A stretch of 64,000 nt of DNA from Streptomyces sp. WMMC500 (GCF_027497195.1 NZ_CP114905.1:4785001-4849000); one strand, 5' to 3'; shown: positions 1 to 7,960, numbered from the stretch's first letter. Notes: generated by a model from the sequence alone, not told the origin. Numbers and translations: made by a program.

Positions 1-886
1 CGAGCACCGCCTGCACCTGCGCGAGCCGCGCCTCCGTCGCGTCGCGCCGCCGCCGGTCGGTGAAGGCGAGGACGGCGCCGACGAGTTGGTCGCCGTCGCG
101 CACCGGGGCCGTCGTCATGTCCACCGGCACCGGCTGCCCGTCGCGTCCCCACAGCACCTGGCCGCGGACGCGGTGCTTGCGTCCCGAGCGCAGGGTGTCG
201 GCGATCGGGGTCTCCTCGTACGGCAGGGGGGTGCCGTCGGCGCGCGAGTGGTGGATGAGGGGGTGGAGGTCGGCGCCGCCGAGTTCGCTGGCGCGGTAGC
301 CGAGGATCTGCGCGGCGGAGGGGTTGACGAGGACGACCCTGCCGGTGGTGTCCGTACCGACGATGCCCTCGGCGGCGGCGCGCAGGATCATCTCGGTCTG
401 CCGGCGCTGCCGGTGCAGTTCCGCCTCGACCTCGGCCGTGCCCGTGAGGTCCCGTACGACGAGCATGAGCAACTCGTCGCCCGTGTAGTGGTGCCCGGGC
501 GCGTACGGGGACTCGCCGCCCGGGCCGTCCTCCAGGTCCGCGCTGGTGACCTCGGCGGGGAAGTCGCTGCCGTCGGTGCGGCGGGCGGCCATGCGCAGCG
601 GCTTCGTCCGCTCCTCGTCGCGCGCGCCCGCGTCGGGGGCGACGGACCCGGTGGCGTCGCCGCGGGGGCGGCGCATGGAACCGGGGATGAGCTGCGGGTC
701 GAAGTCCGGCAGCAGATCGAGCAGCCCGCGGCCGACGACCGCGGCGCCGGGCCGCTCGAAGGTCTCCAGCGCGACGCGGTTGGCGGCGACGACGGTGCCG
801 TTGGTGTCGACGAGGAGCAGCGCGTCGGGGAGCGCGTCGAGTATGGCGGCGAGGCGAGCAGCGCCTCGGGATGGCCTGCTGCTCAC
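1..886 (-). CDS. PAS-domain sensor protein, N-terminal part, cut by window edge
   Basis: The minus-strand frame starts at a GTG preceded by GAGGAAG six bases upstream and runs off the left edge after about 295 codons. Residues about 10-150 form a first PAS-like domain (ILDALPDALLLVDTNGTVV, later PAEVTSADLE) and residues about 165-285 a second (AAAEGIVGTDTTGRVVLVNP, then PVPVDMTTAPVRDGDQLVGA). It ends in a short helix rich in R, A and Q, as a linker to an output domain would be. PAS repeats sense redox state, ligands or light. In Streptomyces this layout often precedes a SpoIIE-type PP2C phosphatase or a histidine kinase, but the output domain lies outside the window, so the class cannot be named. 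No signal peptide or membrane helix is visible, so it is probably cytosolic. Confidence 0.85.
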   Translation of the reverse strand, partial: MSSRPSRGAARLAAILDALPDALLLVDTNGTVVAANRVALETFERPGAAVVGRGLLDLLPDFDPQLIPGSMRRPRGDATGSVAPDAGARDEERTKPLRMAARRTDGSDFPAEVTSADLEDGPGGESPYAPGHHYTGDELLMLVVRDLTGTAEVEAELHRQRRQTEMILRAAAEGIVGTDTTGRVVLVNPSAAQILGYRASELGGADLHPLIHHSRADGTPLPYEETPIADTLRSGRKHRVRGQVLWGRDGQPVPVDMTTAPVRDGDQLVGAVLAFTDRRRRDATEARLAQVQAVL

Positions 887-1281
887 GACGAACTTCCTCC
901 TCGACTACCGTTCTTGCTGTGCTCCGCGGCCGGCCCTCGCGCCGTCGCGCCCCCCGAACGCACCCCGTATGCGCCCGGTGCGCGCGCCGGTGGGCCGTGC
1001 CACGAGAGGATTCTACGGTCCTCCGTTGCCCGGGGGACGGCGGATGAGAATCGTCACGCCGCCACCACAACTCGGCCGGGTGGCGGCAGGGTAGCGGCCA
1101 GGTGGCGGCCAGGTGGGCCGGGTATTCTGCGGTCCGCGACGATTCCGCGCCGATTCCGCGACGGTACGGGCCCCCCGGAACGGGCCCCGCACCGGCCGCG
1201 ACCAGGGCGCCGGGCCGCTGCCCGGCACCGCGCCGGCGGGGTTCGTCGACGACACGCGGCTGACGGTGGGGGCGGGGCGGC
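887..1281. other. Intergenic region between divergent PAS gene and ltrA
   Basis: About 395 bases between two divergent genes must hold both promoters. I see short GC-rich direct repeats (GGCGGCCAGGTGG-like near 1090-1115) and no convincing coding frame, tRNA or strong hairpin. Confidence 0.5.
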
Positions 1282-2594
1282 ATGACGACACAACACGACG
1301 ATTCCGGCAGACCGGACAGCCGTCGGCGCGGGACCCCGCCCCGTACCGGGAAGCGCTCCGGGGACGCTTCCGCCCGCATCCCCGGCCCCACCCACCAGGT
1401 CCGCGTCCCGCGCCGCCGGGTCGTCTCCACGGGCGACGACCACCGCGTCACGCCCGCCGAGTTGTTCTTCGACCTCGTCTTCGTCTACGCCTTCATGCAG
1501 GTCACCGCGCTGCTCGCGGAGGACCCCACGCCCATGCGGCTGCTCGGCGGCGGCGTCGTGCTCGCGCTGCTGTGGTGGTGCTGGTGCTGCTTCGCCTGGC
1601 TGGGCAACGTCGTACGCGCCGACACCGGCCCCCTCCTCGGCGTGCTGCTGACGGCGATGGCGGCGGTGCTCGTCGTGTCGCTGATCCTGCCGGAGGTCTT
1701 CGCCGGCGGTGACGGCGACATCAACGCCCCGTTGATCTTCGTCCTCTGTTACGGCACGCTGCGCGTCCTGCACCTCGTCGCGTTCTGGGTGGTGGCGCAC
1801 CCCGGCGACGACCGGCTGCGCACCACGATCCGCGCCACCGCCCTGACCTCCGTCGCGCCGCCGTTCGTGCTGCTGGTCGTCGGCAGTTTCTTCACCGGCT
1901 GGGCACAGATCCTGATCTGGCTCGGGGCCGTCGTCATCGACTACGCCGCCATCTACGCCGGCGGCGGCTCCGGTTCCGGCTGGCGCGTCACCTCGCCGGC
2001 GCACTTCGCGGAGCGGCACGGCTGATCGTGATCATCGCGCTGGGCGAGTCGATCGTGGCCATCGGCATGGCGGTACGGGGCTACACGACCACGTACGGCG
2101 TGCTGGCCGGGTCCGCGGTCGGGCTGCTGGTCTCGGCGGCGCTGTGGCGGCTGTACTTCCGCCGCCTCGGCGAGCCGGCGGAGGAACGGCTGGCGGAGGC
2201 GGAGGGCGACGCGCGTACGCCACTGGCGCGCGACGTGTACACCTTCCTCCACCTCCCGCTCGTCGGCGGCATCGTGCTCTCGGCGCTGGGCGTGAAGCAA
2301 CTGCTGCACCAGATCGCCGACACCGAGCACTACGACCTCTCCGAACCGCTGCACGGCGTCGCCGCATGGGCGCTGGCCGGCGGCGTGGGGCTGTTCCTGC
2401 TGGGCGCGGCGGCGATCAGGCTGCGTACGGAGGGCCGGGTGTCGGCGGTGCTGGCGGCGGGCGGGGCGGTGTGCCTGGCGGCGGGACCGGCGGTGGAGCA
2501 GGTACCGGGGCTGGCGGCGCTGGGGGCGCTCGCGGTGGTGACGGCGGCGGCGGTGGGGCTGCACGGCAGGGAAGCGGGGTCGGCGGCGGCGTAG
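1282..2594 (+). pseudogene. ltrA: LtrA family membrane protein, split by a frameshift near 2022
   Basis: The first frame (1282-2025) begins MTTQHDDSGR and carries the family hallmarks TPAELFFDLVFVYAF and many hydrophobic helices. It stops in HFAERHG followed by TGA. The second frame (from 2022 or 2028 to 2594) continues at once with the expected LIVIIALGESIVAIG motif and about five more helices. Restoring one C in the run CACGGCTGATC near 2020-2022 would rejoin the two into a protein of about 435 residues, the normal size for LtrA (low temperature requirement A, a polytopic inner-membrane family of unclear function). The junction has no slippery heptamer, so programmed frameshifting is unlikely. 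It is either a genuine pseudogene or a one-base sequence error. Confidence 0.85.
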
Positions 2595-2628
2595 CGGGGG
2601 CTCCCGCACCCCCTCTGCCCAGGGCGAA

Positions 2629-2643
2629 TCTGCCCCCGGCAAA
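2629..2643. promoter_or_regulatory. Palindrome upstream of clpP3, candidate PopR/ClgR-family operator
   Basis: TCTGCC-CCC-GGCAAA lies 64 bases before the clpP3 start. The same pattern, TCTGCC-AAC-GGCAGA, occurs in front of the convergent regulator gene (4564-4578). A site shared by the two promoters fits one regulator controlling both. The assignment to PopR is inference. Confidence 0.5.
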
Positions 2644-2707
2644 GAACCCTCCCGCCGCGGCGCCTCCCCGCCGACCGTGGAAGCAACGCATCCACGAGGG
2701 AGGCACC

Positions 2708-3385
2708 ATGACACCACCGCTCCGCACCACCGCCCGGGCGTCCACCGCCTGGGCCCCGGACCTGGCGCCGCGCGCCGAGGAAGAAGAGGCACCGCCCCCG
2801 TCGCGGTTCGACGACCACCTGGCCGCCCAACTCCTCGGGCAGCGCATCGTCCTCCTCGGCACCGAGGTCACCGACGCCTCCGCGAACCGCGTCTGCGCGC
2901 AGCTCCTCCTCCTCTCCGCCGAGGACCCGCGCACCGACATCGCGCTCTACGTCAACAGCCCCGGCGGCGCCGTCCACGCCGGCCTCGCCATCTACGACAC
3001 GATGCGGCTGATCCCCAACGACGTGGCCACGCTCGCGATGGGTTTCGCGGCGAGCATGGGGCAGTTCCTGCTCACGGTCGGCGCGAAGGGCAAGCGCTTC
3101 GCGCTCCCGCACGCGCGGATCATGATGCACCAGCCCTCCGCGGGCATCGGCGGCAGCGCTGCCGACATCGAGATCCAGGCGGACAACCTGGAGTACAGCA
3201 AGACGCTCATGGAGCGCCTCCTCGCCGAGCACACCGGCCAGGACCAGGCGACGATCGCGCGCGACGGCGACCGCGACCGGTGGTTCACGGCGGAGCAGGC
3301 GAAGGAGTACGGGATGGTCGACCAGGTCGTGGAGTCGCTCGCCGACATCCGCCCGGCGGGGTCCAAGCGACGGATGGGGCTGTGA
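2708..3385 (+). CDS. clpP3: ATP-dependent Clp protease proteolytic subunit, ClpP3-like
   Basis: A serine protease subunit of 225 residues that forms the cytosolic ClpP barrel fed by Clp ATPases. The catalytic triad is intact: Ser116 in [12 protein letters not shown], His141 in [10 protein letters not shown] and Asp190 in [26 protein letters not shown] is the conserved oxyanion-side strand. The N-terminal 35 residues are unconserved and acidic, probably a propeptide. The ATG follows GAGGGAGG. clpP4 starts two bases after its stop codon, so the two are co-transcribed. In Streptomyces lividans the clpP3-clpP4 operon is switched on by PopR when ClpP1/ClpP2 are missing, and the PopR-like gene downstream supports this assignment over the housekeeping clpP1-clpP2 pair. 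Confidence 0.9.
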   Translation: MTPPLRTTARASTAWAPDLAPRAEEEEAPPPSRFDDHLAAQLLGQRIVLLGTEVTDASANRVCAQLLLLSAEDPRTDIALYVNSPGGAVHAGLAIYDTMRLIPNDVATLAMGFAASMGQFLLTVGAKGKRFALPHARIMMHQPSAGIGGSAADIEIQADNLEYSKTLMERLLAEHTGQDQATIARDGDRDRWFTAEQAKEYGMVDQVVESLADIRPAGSKRRMGL

Positions 3386-3387
3386 CC

Positions 3388-3984
3388 ATGAGCCAGTACA
3401 CGATCCCGAACGTCGTCGAGCGCACCGCGCACGGCGAGCGCGCGTACGACATCTACAGCCGGCTGCTCTCGGAGCGGATCATCTTCCTCGGCACCGAGAT
3501 CGACGACGGCGTCGCGAACGTCGTCATCGCCCAGCTCCTCCACCTGGAGTCGGCGAGCCCCGGCACCGAGATCTCGATCTACATCAACTCCCCCGGCGGC
3601 TCGTACACCTCGCTGATGGCGATCTACGACACCATGACGTTCGTCGGCGCCCCCATCTCCACGTTCTGCGTGGGACAGGCGGCGTCGACCGCGGCGGTGC
3701 TGCTCGCGGGCGGGGACAAGGGCCGCCGCTTCGTGCTGGAGCACGCGCGGGTGCTGCTGGGGCAGCCGGCGAGCGGGGTGCGGCGCGGGACGGTGTCGGA
3801 CCTCAGCCTGGAGGCGAAGGAGATCCTGCGGATCCGGACGCAGATGGAGGAGGTCCTGGCGCGGCACACGGGGCACGAGGTGGCGACCCTGCGCGCGGAC
3901 ACCGACAGGGACAAGGTGTTCACGGCGCAGGAGGCCGTGGCGTACGGACTGGCGGACCAGGTGATCAGCAAGCGCCACCTGTGA
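3388..3984 (+). CDS. clpP4: ClpP family subunit, ClpP4-like, catalytic His position is Gly
   Basis: A ClpP-fold protein of 198 residues, second gene of the clpP3-clpP4 operon. It keeps [19 protein letters not shown] and the nucleophile Ser100 in [14 protein letters not shown], and Asp175 in TDRDKVF. At the position of the catalytic histidine (MHQP in ClpP3) it reads LLGQPAS, so Gly125 replaces His. From memory, Streptomyces ClpP4 proteins share this change, so the subunit is likely proteolytically weak or dead and would act in a mixed ClpP3/ClpP4 barrel. The start codon ATG overlaps nothing but follows the clpP3 stop by two bases, consistent with translational coupling. Confidence 0.9.
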   Translation: MSQYTIPNVVERTAHGERAYDIYSRLLSERIIFLGTEIDDGVANVVIAQLLHLESASPGTEISIYINSPGGSYTSLMAIYDTMTFVGAPISTFCVGQAASTAAVLLAGGDKGRRFVLEHARVLLGQPASGVRRGTVSDLSLEAKEILRIRTQMEEVLARHTGHEVATLRADTDRDKVFTAQEAVAYGLADQVISKRHL

Positions 3985-4004
3985 CGGAGCCGGGGACCCG
4001 GGCG

Positions 4005-4033
4005 GGCACAGCGGGGCGCCGCCCCGCTGTGCC
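4005..4033. terminator. Strong hairpin between convergent clpP4 and popR
   Basis: Thirteen-base arms GGCACAGCGGGGC and GCCCCGCTGTGCC with a GCC loop lie 20 bases after clpP4 and 50 bases beyond the end of the convergent regulator gene. It can terminate both. There is no U tract, as is usual in Streptomyces. Confidence 0.75.
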
Positions 4034-4083
4034 GGACCCGCCCGCTGTGCCCACGCCGGCCCCTGTGCCGGACGCCGGCCGGA

Positions 4084-4518
4084 TCAGGCGGCGAGCCGCA
4101 CGTCGCCCGGGCGCGAGCGGGCGGTGGGCAGTTCGGTGACGGAGGAGAGGCCGGCGGCCCTCCCCCGGGCCCGCTCCCGCTCCCGGTCCCGTATGCCGGA
4201 GAGGCGGACGATCTCGCCGTGCGCGAGCACGAGGAGGTCGGCCAGCCGAAGCCCGAGCGCCTGCGCGGCGGCGGCGAGGACTTCGGACGAGGCCTCCTTC
4301 AGGCCGCGTTCGACCTCGGAGAGGTACGGCATCGAGATCCGCGCGGCGTCGGCGACGTCCTTCAACGTCCGCTCCTGGGCCAACCGCTCCCGCCGCAGCA
4401 CGTCCCCGACGACCTGCCGCCAGAGGGGCTCGCGCCCGTCGGGCGCCTCGGGCGCCTCGGGCGCGGGAGGGCGCAGGGGGAGGACGCGGGCGTGGCGCTT
4501 CGGCGCGTGATTGGTCAC
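4084..4518 (-). CDS. popR: XRE-family activator, PopR/ClgR-like, with C-terminal LAA tail
   Basis: A 144-residue protein with a Pro/Ala-rich N terminus, a helix-turn-helix at about residues 40-95 ([23 protein letters not shown], then [19 protein letters not shown]), and a charged C-terminal region. It ends in VRLAA. In S. lividans, PopR and its paralogue ClgR are degraded by ClpP1/ClpP2 because of their terminal alanines, so the tail suggests the same self-limiting control here. Its place opposite clpP3-clpP4 supports PopR; ClgR is the alternative. The start is GTG 4518. Two palindromes sit about 50 bases upstream. Confidence 0.8.
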   Translation of the reverse strand: MTNHAPKRHARVLPLRPPAPEAPEAPDGREPLWRQVVGDVLRRERLAQERTLKDVADAARISMPYLSEVERGLKEASSEVLAAAAQALGLRLADLLVLAHGEIVRLSGIRDRERERARGRAAGLSSVTELPTARSRPGDVRLAA

Positions 4519-4563
4519 GGTCTCAGCGTAAGTGGGCCGGGGACGAAGGGAAGGGGCGGGCGA

Positions 4564-4594
4564 TCTGCCAACGGCAGAATCGCCGAAGGCGAAC
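4564..4594. promoter_or_regulatory. Twin palindromes upstream of popR, candidate autoregulatory and ClgR sites
   Basis: TCTGCC-AAC-GGCAGA (4564-4578) is a perfect palindrome and matches the site in front of clpP3. Directly beside it, the minus strand reads GTTCGC-N5-GCG (4594-4581), which is the ClgR box pattern I recall for Streptomyces. Both lie just upstream of the popR start. The factor assignments are inference. Confidence 0.5.
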
Positions 4595-4665
4595 AGGCCG
4601 GAGCGTGGGCGACAGGGAACCCCAACCAGGAAGGGGAACGGTTCACCTGGTCTCCTTCGAGGATG

Positions 4666-4685
4666 CCCCGTCCTTTAGAGCGGGG
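4666..4685 (+). repeat. IS605-type end hairpin, CCTTTAG loop
   Basis: CCCCG-TCCTTTAGAG-CGGGG forms a five-base stem whose loop carries the CCTTTAG core also present in the element's right end at 6020-6026. Single-stranded hairpins of this kind are recognised by TnpA in the IS200/IS605 family. Confidence 0.55.
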
Positions 4686-4800
4686 AGGAACCGAAGCTCC
4701 TGCGGAGCAGGGCAACGGGCGGGGTTTCGCCGCCAGGGCGAAAGACCGTGCTTGTGCGGCAAGTTGACCTCCGGTGATCATCTCTATTAGGTTGTTCTGT

Positions 4801-5958
4801 GTGAAGATCGTCGCGCAGGTGAAGTTGTTGCCTGCGTCCGCGCATGACGCGGATGCACTGGCGGCGACTCTGCGTGCCTGCAACCGGGCGGCGAATGCGG
4901 CGTCCGAAGTGGCGTTCGCGAAGGACCTCAAGCGCCGGAACGTGTTGCAGGATGCCGTCTACCACCGGATCAAGGTTGACTTTGATCTCGGGGCGCAGGC
5001 CGCTGTGCGCACCGTCAAGAAGGTCTGTGACGCGTATGCCACGCTCAAGGCGAACCTGCGGGCCGGGAACTACGGTCCCGAAGATTCCAAGCGCCGGACC
5101 AAGGCGGAGTCGAAGCCGATCGGTTTCCGCGAGACATCGGCGCAGCCGTATGACGACCGGATTCTGACCTGGAACCTGGACGCGCAGACCGTCAGCATCT
5201 GGACGGTGGCCGGACGACTCAAGGGCATTCCGTTCGTCTGCTCGCCCGAGGCCGTGAAGCTCCTCGCCTCGCGCAAGGGAGAGAGCGACCTGGTGATGCG
5301 GGACGGCATGTTCTTCCTGATCGCCACCATCGACATCCCCGAGCCCGAAGTGTTCGAGCCTGACGGCTTCCTCGGCGTGGATCTCGGCATCGTCAACATC
5401 GCCACCACCAGCGACGGCAAGATCATGTCCGGCCGTCAGGTCAACCGGTACCGGCAGCACAAGCGTGACCTGCGCACCAAGCTCCAGAAGAAGCGCACCC
5501 GGAGCGCGGCCCGTGTCCTCAAGCGCCAGCGGCGCAAGGAAGCCCGGTACGCCACCCAGCGCAACCACATCATCGCCAAGAAGCTCGTGACCACCGCTGA
5601 ACGCACCTCGCGGGGTATCGGTCTGGAAGACCTGACCGGCATCCGGCAGAGGGTTACGGCCAAGAAAGACCAGCGGGCACGGCTCTCCTCCTGGGCGTTC
5701 GCCCAACTCGGCGCCTTTGTCGAGTACAAAGCACGCCGGGCGGGCGTGCCCGTGGTCCATGTGGACCCGCGCAACACCTCCCGCCAGTGCTCGCAGTGCT
5801 GGCACACCCATCGATCGAACCGGGTGACACAAGCACGGTTCGTGTGCAAGTCCTGCGGCATCGTTCTGCACGCGGACCACAACGGCTCCCGCAACATCGC
5901 CCACCGGGCCGATGCTGTGTGGCAGCGGGGCGCAGTCAACCGCCCCAGTACCGCCTAG
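4801..5958 (+). CDS. tnpB: TnpB RNA-guided endonuclease (IS605/IS1341 OrfB family)
   Basis: A 385-residue TnpB with all key parts: RuvC-I Asp194 in GVDLGIVNIAT, RuvC-II Glu276 in GLEDLTGIR, RuvC-III Asp359 in HADHNGSRNIAHRA, and a zinc ribbon with Cys330, Cys333, Cys349 and Cys352. Residues 1-185 form the N-terminal WED/REC-like region, and the basic helical stretch 218-262 is typical. TnpB proteins cut DNA guided by a right-end RNA, which helps keep the element in place. GTG 4801 is chosen because the family begins with a short strand such as KIVAQVKLLP. An upstream in-frame start at 4774 is possible. Nothing in the sequence suggests it is inactive. Confidence 0.9.
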   Translation: MKIVAQVKLLPASAHDADALAATLRACNRAANAASEVAFAKDLKRRNVLQDAVYHRIKVDFDLGAQAAVRTVKKVCDAYATLKANLRAGNYGPEDSKRRTKAESKPIGFRETSAQPYDDRILTWNLDAQTVSIWTVAGRLKGIPFVCSPEAVKLLASRKGESDLVMRDGMFFLIATIDIPEPEVFEPDGFLGVDLGIVNIATTSDGKIMSGRQVNRYRQHKRDLRTKLQKKRTRSAARVLKRQRRKEARYATQRNHIIAKKLVTTAERTSRGIGLEDLTGIRQRVTAKKDQRARLSSWAFAQLGAFVEYKARRAGVPVVHVDPRNTSRQCSQCWHTHRSNRVTQARFVCKSCGIVLHADHNGSRNIAHRADAVWQRGAVNRPSTA

Positions 5959-6041
5959 CGGTACCGGACGCAGGGAACCACAGTGGGACATCAGCTCTCA
6001 CTCTGCCTGCAAGCCCGGCCCTTTAGGGCCAGGTAGTTGAC
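5948..6041 (+). ncRNA. Putative omega RNA 3' part from the element right end
   Basis: In IS605 elements the guide RNA scaffold overlaps the tnpB 3' end and stops at the right boundary, and the guide is the flanking DNA. Here a perfect hairpin GTACCGC-CTA-GCGGTAC encloses the tnpB stop codon (5948-5964), and the GGCCC-TTTA-GGGCC hairpin lies at 6017-6030. The guide would be the bases after 6041 (TCCCTCCCCTGCGCC). The true 5' end probably lies inside tnpB. Confidence 0.45.
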
Positions 6042-6637
6042 TCCCTCCCCTGCGCCTCCCGGGCGGCGTCCTCGACCCCCCGCCGGTGGGACTCCCAGCG
6101 GGCGCGGTCGCGGGACGTCACGCCGGAGTTGCCCCGCCGCAGTCCGGCGGCGCCGTCGATCAGCTCGCGCACGATGTCGGCGTGCCCGGCGTGGCGGTGG
6201 GTGTCGGCGAGCATGTGGACGAAGATCCGGTGCAGCGTCACCTCGGCCCGGTCGTCGGGCCAGTGCGGCACGCGGCCGAGGTCGTCCAGCGCGAACGCGG
6301 CGATGGTGTCGTCGGCGTGCGCGCAGGCGCGCCGGTAGAGACCGACGACGCTCTCGCGGGACTCGTCGGCGGTGGCCCACATGTCGACGTCGGGGACGTC
6401 GGCGCCGGGGCCGTCGAGCCAGGGCACGAACTCGCCGAAGGGCCGCCCGAAGGTGGCGCCGAAGTACACGATCTCGCAGCCGCTCAGGTGCTTGACGAGC
6501 CCCAGCAGGTTGGTGGCGGTCGGCGTCAGCGGACGCCGTACGTCGTACTCGGACAGCCCCTCCAGCTTCCACAGCAGCGCGTCGCGGGCCATCTGCAGGG
6601 AGCGGTGGAGGTCCGCCTTCGGATCGGTGTCGGCCAT
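6023..6637 (-). CDS. DinB/DUF664 family protein, 3' end rewritten by the IS end
   Basis: A 204-residue protein of the four-helix DinB_2/DUF664 superfamily (metal-binding helical bundle, often thiol-dependent). It shows the usual order: LLWKLEGLSEYDVRRPLTPT, then LLGLVKHLSGCEIVYFG, and the C-terminal HRIFVHMLADTHRHAGHADIVRELIDG with the metal-binding histidines. The start is taken as ATG 6637; ATG 6649 is an alternative. The last residues STTWP and the TAA stop are encoded by the right-end hairpin of the TnpB element, so the insertion hit the extreme 3' end and replaced only a few residues. The protein is probably still functional. Confidence 0.85.
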   Translation of the reverse strand: MADTDPKADLHRSLQMARDALLWKLEGLSEYDVRRPLTPTATNLLGLVKHLSGCEIVYFGATFGRPFGEFVPWLDGPGADVPDVDMWATADESRESVVGLYRRACAHADDTIAAFALDDLGRVPHWPDDRAEVTLHRIFVHMLADTHRHAGHADIVRELIDGAAGLRRGNSGVTSRDRARWESHRRGVEDAAREAQGRESTTWP

Positions 6638-6683
6638 GCGCACCAGCATCCCACCGCACCGCGCCGCCGCACGGGACGGCACC

Positions 6684-6725
6684 ACCCGCCCGCGCCGCGG
6701 GCGCACCCGCCCGCGCCGCGGGCGC
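6684..6725. repeat. Two tandem 21-bp GC-rich repeats
   Basis: The unit starting ACCCGCCCGCGCC and ending GCGGGCGC occurs twice in a row, just upstream of the promoter at 6742. It could form hairpins. No function is known. Confidence 0.7.
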
Positions 6726-6741
6726 CGGGCGCACGCCCCCG

Positions 6742-6747
6742 TAGGAT
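6742..6747 (+). promoter_or_regulatory. -10 box TAGGAT, leaderless position before leader peptide
   Basis: TAGGAT stands seven bases before the ATG of the leader ORF, so transcription probably starts at or next to that ATG. The box sits in the loop of GCCCCC...GGGGGC, which flanks it. Confidence 0.6.
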
Positions 6748-6754
6748 CGGGGGC

Positions 6755-6778
6755 ATGTACTTCTTCCACCTGCGCTAG
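6755..6778 (+). CDS. Seven-codon leader peptide MYFFHLR
   Basis: ATG TAC TTC TTC CAC CTG CGC TAG follows a -10 box at exact leaderless spacing and lies 94 bases before a THUMP-domain RNA methyltransferase gene. The peptide is rich in aromatic residues. The segment to the next gene contains two copies of GGCGCCGTC and other GC-rich inverted segments able to fold. This is the layout of ribosome-mediated attenuation used before antibiotic-resistance and translation genes. That it is translated and regulatory is inference. Confidence 0.5.
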   Translation: MYFFHLR

Positions 6779-6871
6779 GGCGCCGTCGGCGAGGCGAGGA
6801 TCCCCCGTCGTCGACGAGGCGGGGCGGCGTGGCGCCGTCCCGGGCCTTGGCGTGGGAGAAGAACAGACATC

Positions 6872-7960
6872 ATGCGCGACGACGCACACTTCGTCGCTCG
6901 GTGCGCCCGCGGTCTGGAACCGCAGTTGGCGGCCGAGATCCTGCGGAACGAACTGGGCAGCATCACCGCGACCGGACACCGCTCCGTACACTTCCGGGCC
7001 CGGCGCCCCTACGACACGGGCGTCACGGAACTGCGCACGGCGGACGACGTGTTCCTGCCGGCCGCGCGCGGCCGGGACGTGGGAACGACCAAGGCGGGCC
7101 TGCCGGAGCTGGGAAGACTCGCGGGGAGGTGCGACCCGGCACGGCTGCTCCGCCACCGCAACGCCCTCGTCCCGCACCTCACCGGTACGCCGCCGGGGGT
7201 GGAGGTCTCGGCGTCGTTCCTGGGCAGGCGGAGCTTCACCAGGTACGACGCGGAGGACGCGGTCGGCCGCGCGCTCGCCGCCCGCCTGGACGTGCCGTAC
7301 CACGCGCGCCGCACCGGGGGCGCGCCCCCGCCGGACTACGCGCCGTGGCGTCTGACGCTGGACGGCACCGAAGCGACGCTGATGCTCCGCATCACCCCGC
7401 GCCCGCTCCACCGCCGCCCGTACAAGCAGTCGACGGTGCCCGGGAGCCTGCACCCGCCGCTGGCGGCGGCGATGGCGGGGCTGGCGGCGATCGGACCCGG
7501 CCACACGGTCCTCGACCCCTGCTGCGGCGCGGGCACCCTGCTCATCGAGGCGGCGCTGGCCCACCCGGAGGCGGCGCGCTACCAGGGCTACGACATCGAC
7601 CCGGCCGCGCTGGACGCCGCCCGCGCCAACAGCGCCACCGCGGCACTGGACCGCATCCGCATCCACCGGGCCGACGCGGGCAGACTCCCGCTCCCCGACG
7701 CCTCGGTCGACCGCATCGTGTGCAACCCCCCGTGGGGCACCCAGGTCCACCCCAGGGCCCGGCTCGCGGCGGCCCCGTCCGCCTGGTGGCGGGAGCTCCG
7801 CCGCCTCCTCACCCCCACCGGCAGCGCGGTGCTCCTCCTGCCGACCCCCGGCCCCCTGTCCCCGGCCATCCGGGCGGGCCTCCTGCCCACCCACACCCAG
7901 CGCGTCCACCTGGCGGGCTCCGTCACGTACCTGGTCAGACTGGAACTCGGGAGCGGGTGA
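6872..7960 (+). CDS. THUMP-domain RNA methyltransferase (Trm14/RlmL-like)
   Basis: A 362-residue protein with an N-terminal ferredoxin-like plus THUMP region (residues about 5-170) for RNA binding, then a Rossmann methyltransferase: motif I TVLDPCCGAGTLLIEA (213-227), acidic motif GYDIDPAALDAAR and the N2-guanine type catalytic motif CNPPWG (284-289). The NPPW signature points to N2-methylation of guanosine in tRNA or rRNA using S-adenosylmethionine. GGGAGAAG lies nine bases before the ATG. A 7-codon leader peptide upstream suggests translation-responsive control. The exact RNA target cannot be told from the sequence. Confidence 0.85.
   Translation: MRDDAHFVARCARGLEPQLAAEILRNELGSITATGHRSVHFRARRPYDTGVTELRTADDVFLPAARGRDVGTTKAGLPELGRLAGRCDPARLLRHRNALVPHLTGTPPGVEVSASFLGRRSFTRYDAEDAVGRALAARLDVPYHARRTGGAPPPDYAPWRLTLDGTEATLMLRITPRPLHRRPYKQSTVPGSLHPPLAAAMAGLAAIGPGHTVLDPCCGAGTLLIEAALAHPEAARYQGYDIDPAALDAARANSATAALDRIRIHRADAGRLPLPDASVDRIVCNPPWGTQVHPRARLAAAPSAWWRELRRLLTPTGSAVLLLPTPGPLSPAIRAGLLPTHTQRVHLAGSVTYLVRLELGSG

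Larger units (their letters stand above)
4666..6041 (+). mobile_element. IS605/IS1341-type element with tnpB only
   Basis: The unit contains one gene, tnpB, and no Y1 transposase (tnpA). The right end is clear: a GGCCC-TTTA-GGGCC hairpin followed by AGGTAGTTGAC ending near 6041. The left limit is uncertain. A similar hairpin, CCCCG-TCCTTTAGAG-CGGGG, lies at 4666-4685 and may be the left boundary or the relic of another element's right end. Lacking tnpA, the element would need a transposase supplied in trans. Its right end forms the 3' end of the flanking DinB-family gene, which marks the insertion point. Confidence 0.7.

Noticed and set aside
86..1285. Plus-strand frame of 399 codons at the left edge
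   Set aside because: It is antisense of two PAS domains that read clearly on the minus strand.
2022..2028. Programmed -1 frameshift in ltrA
   Set aside because: No slippery heptamer or downstream pseudoknot is evident, so mutation or sequence error is preferred.
4675..5991. Minus-strand frame of 438 codons across tnpB
   Set aside because: tnpB on the plus strand has all catalytic motifs; the opposite frame has none.
6684..6725. CRISPR-like repeat
   Set aside because: Only two adjacent copies with no spacers. No CRISPR array or cas gene was found anywhere in the window.
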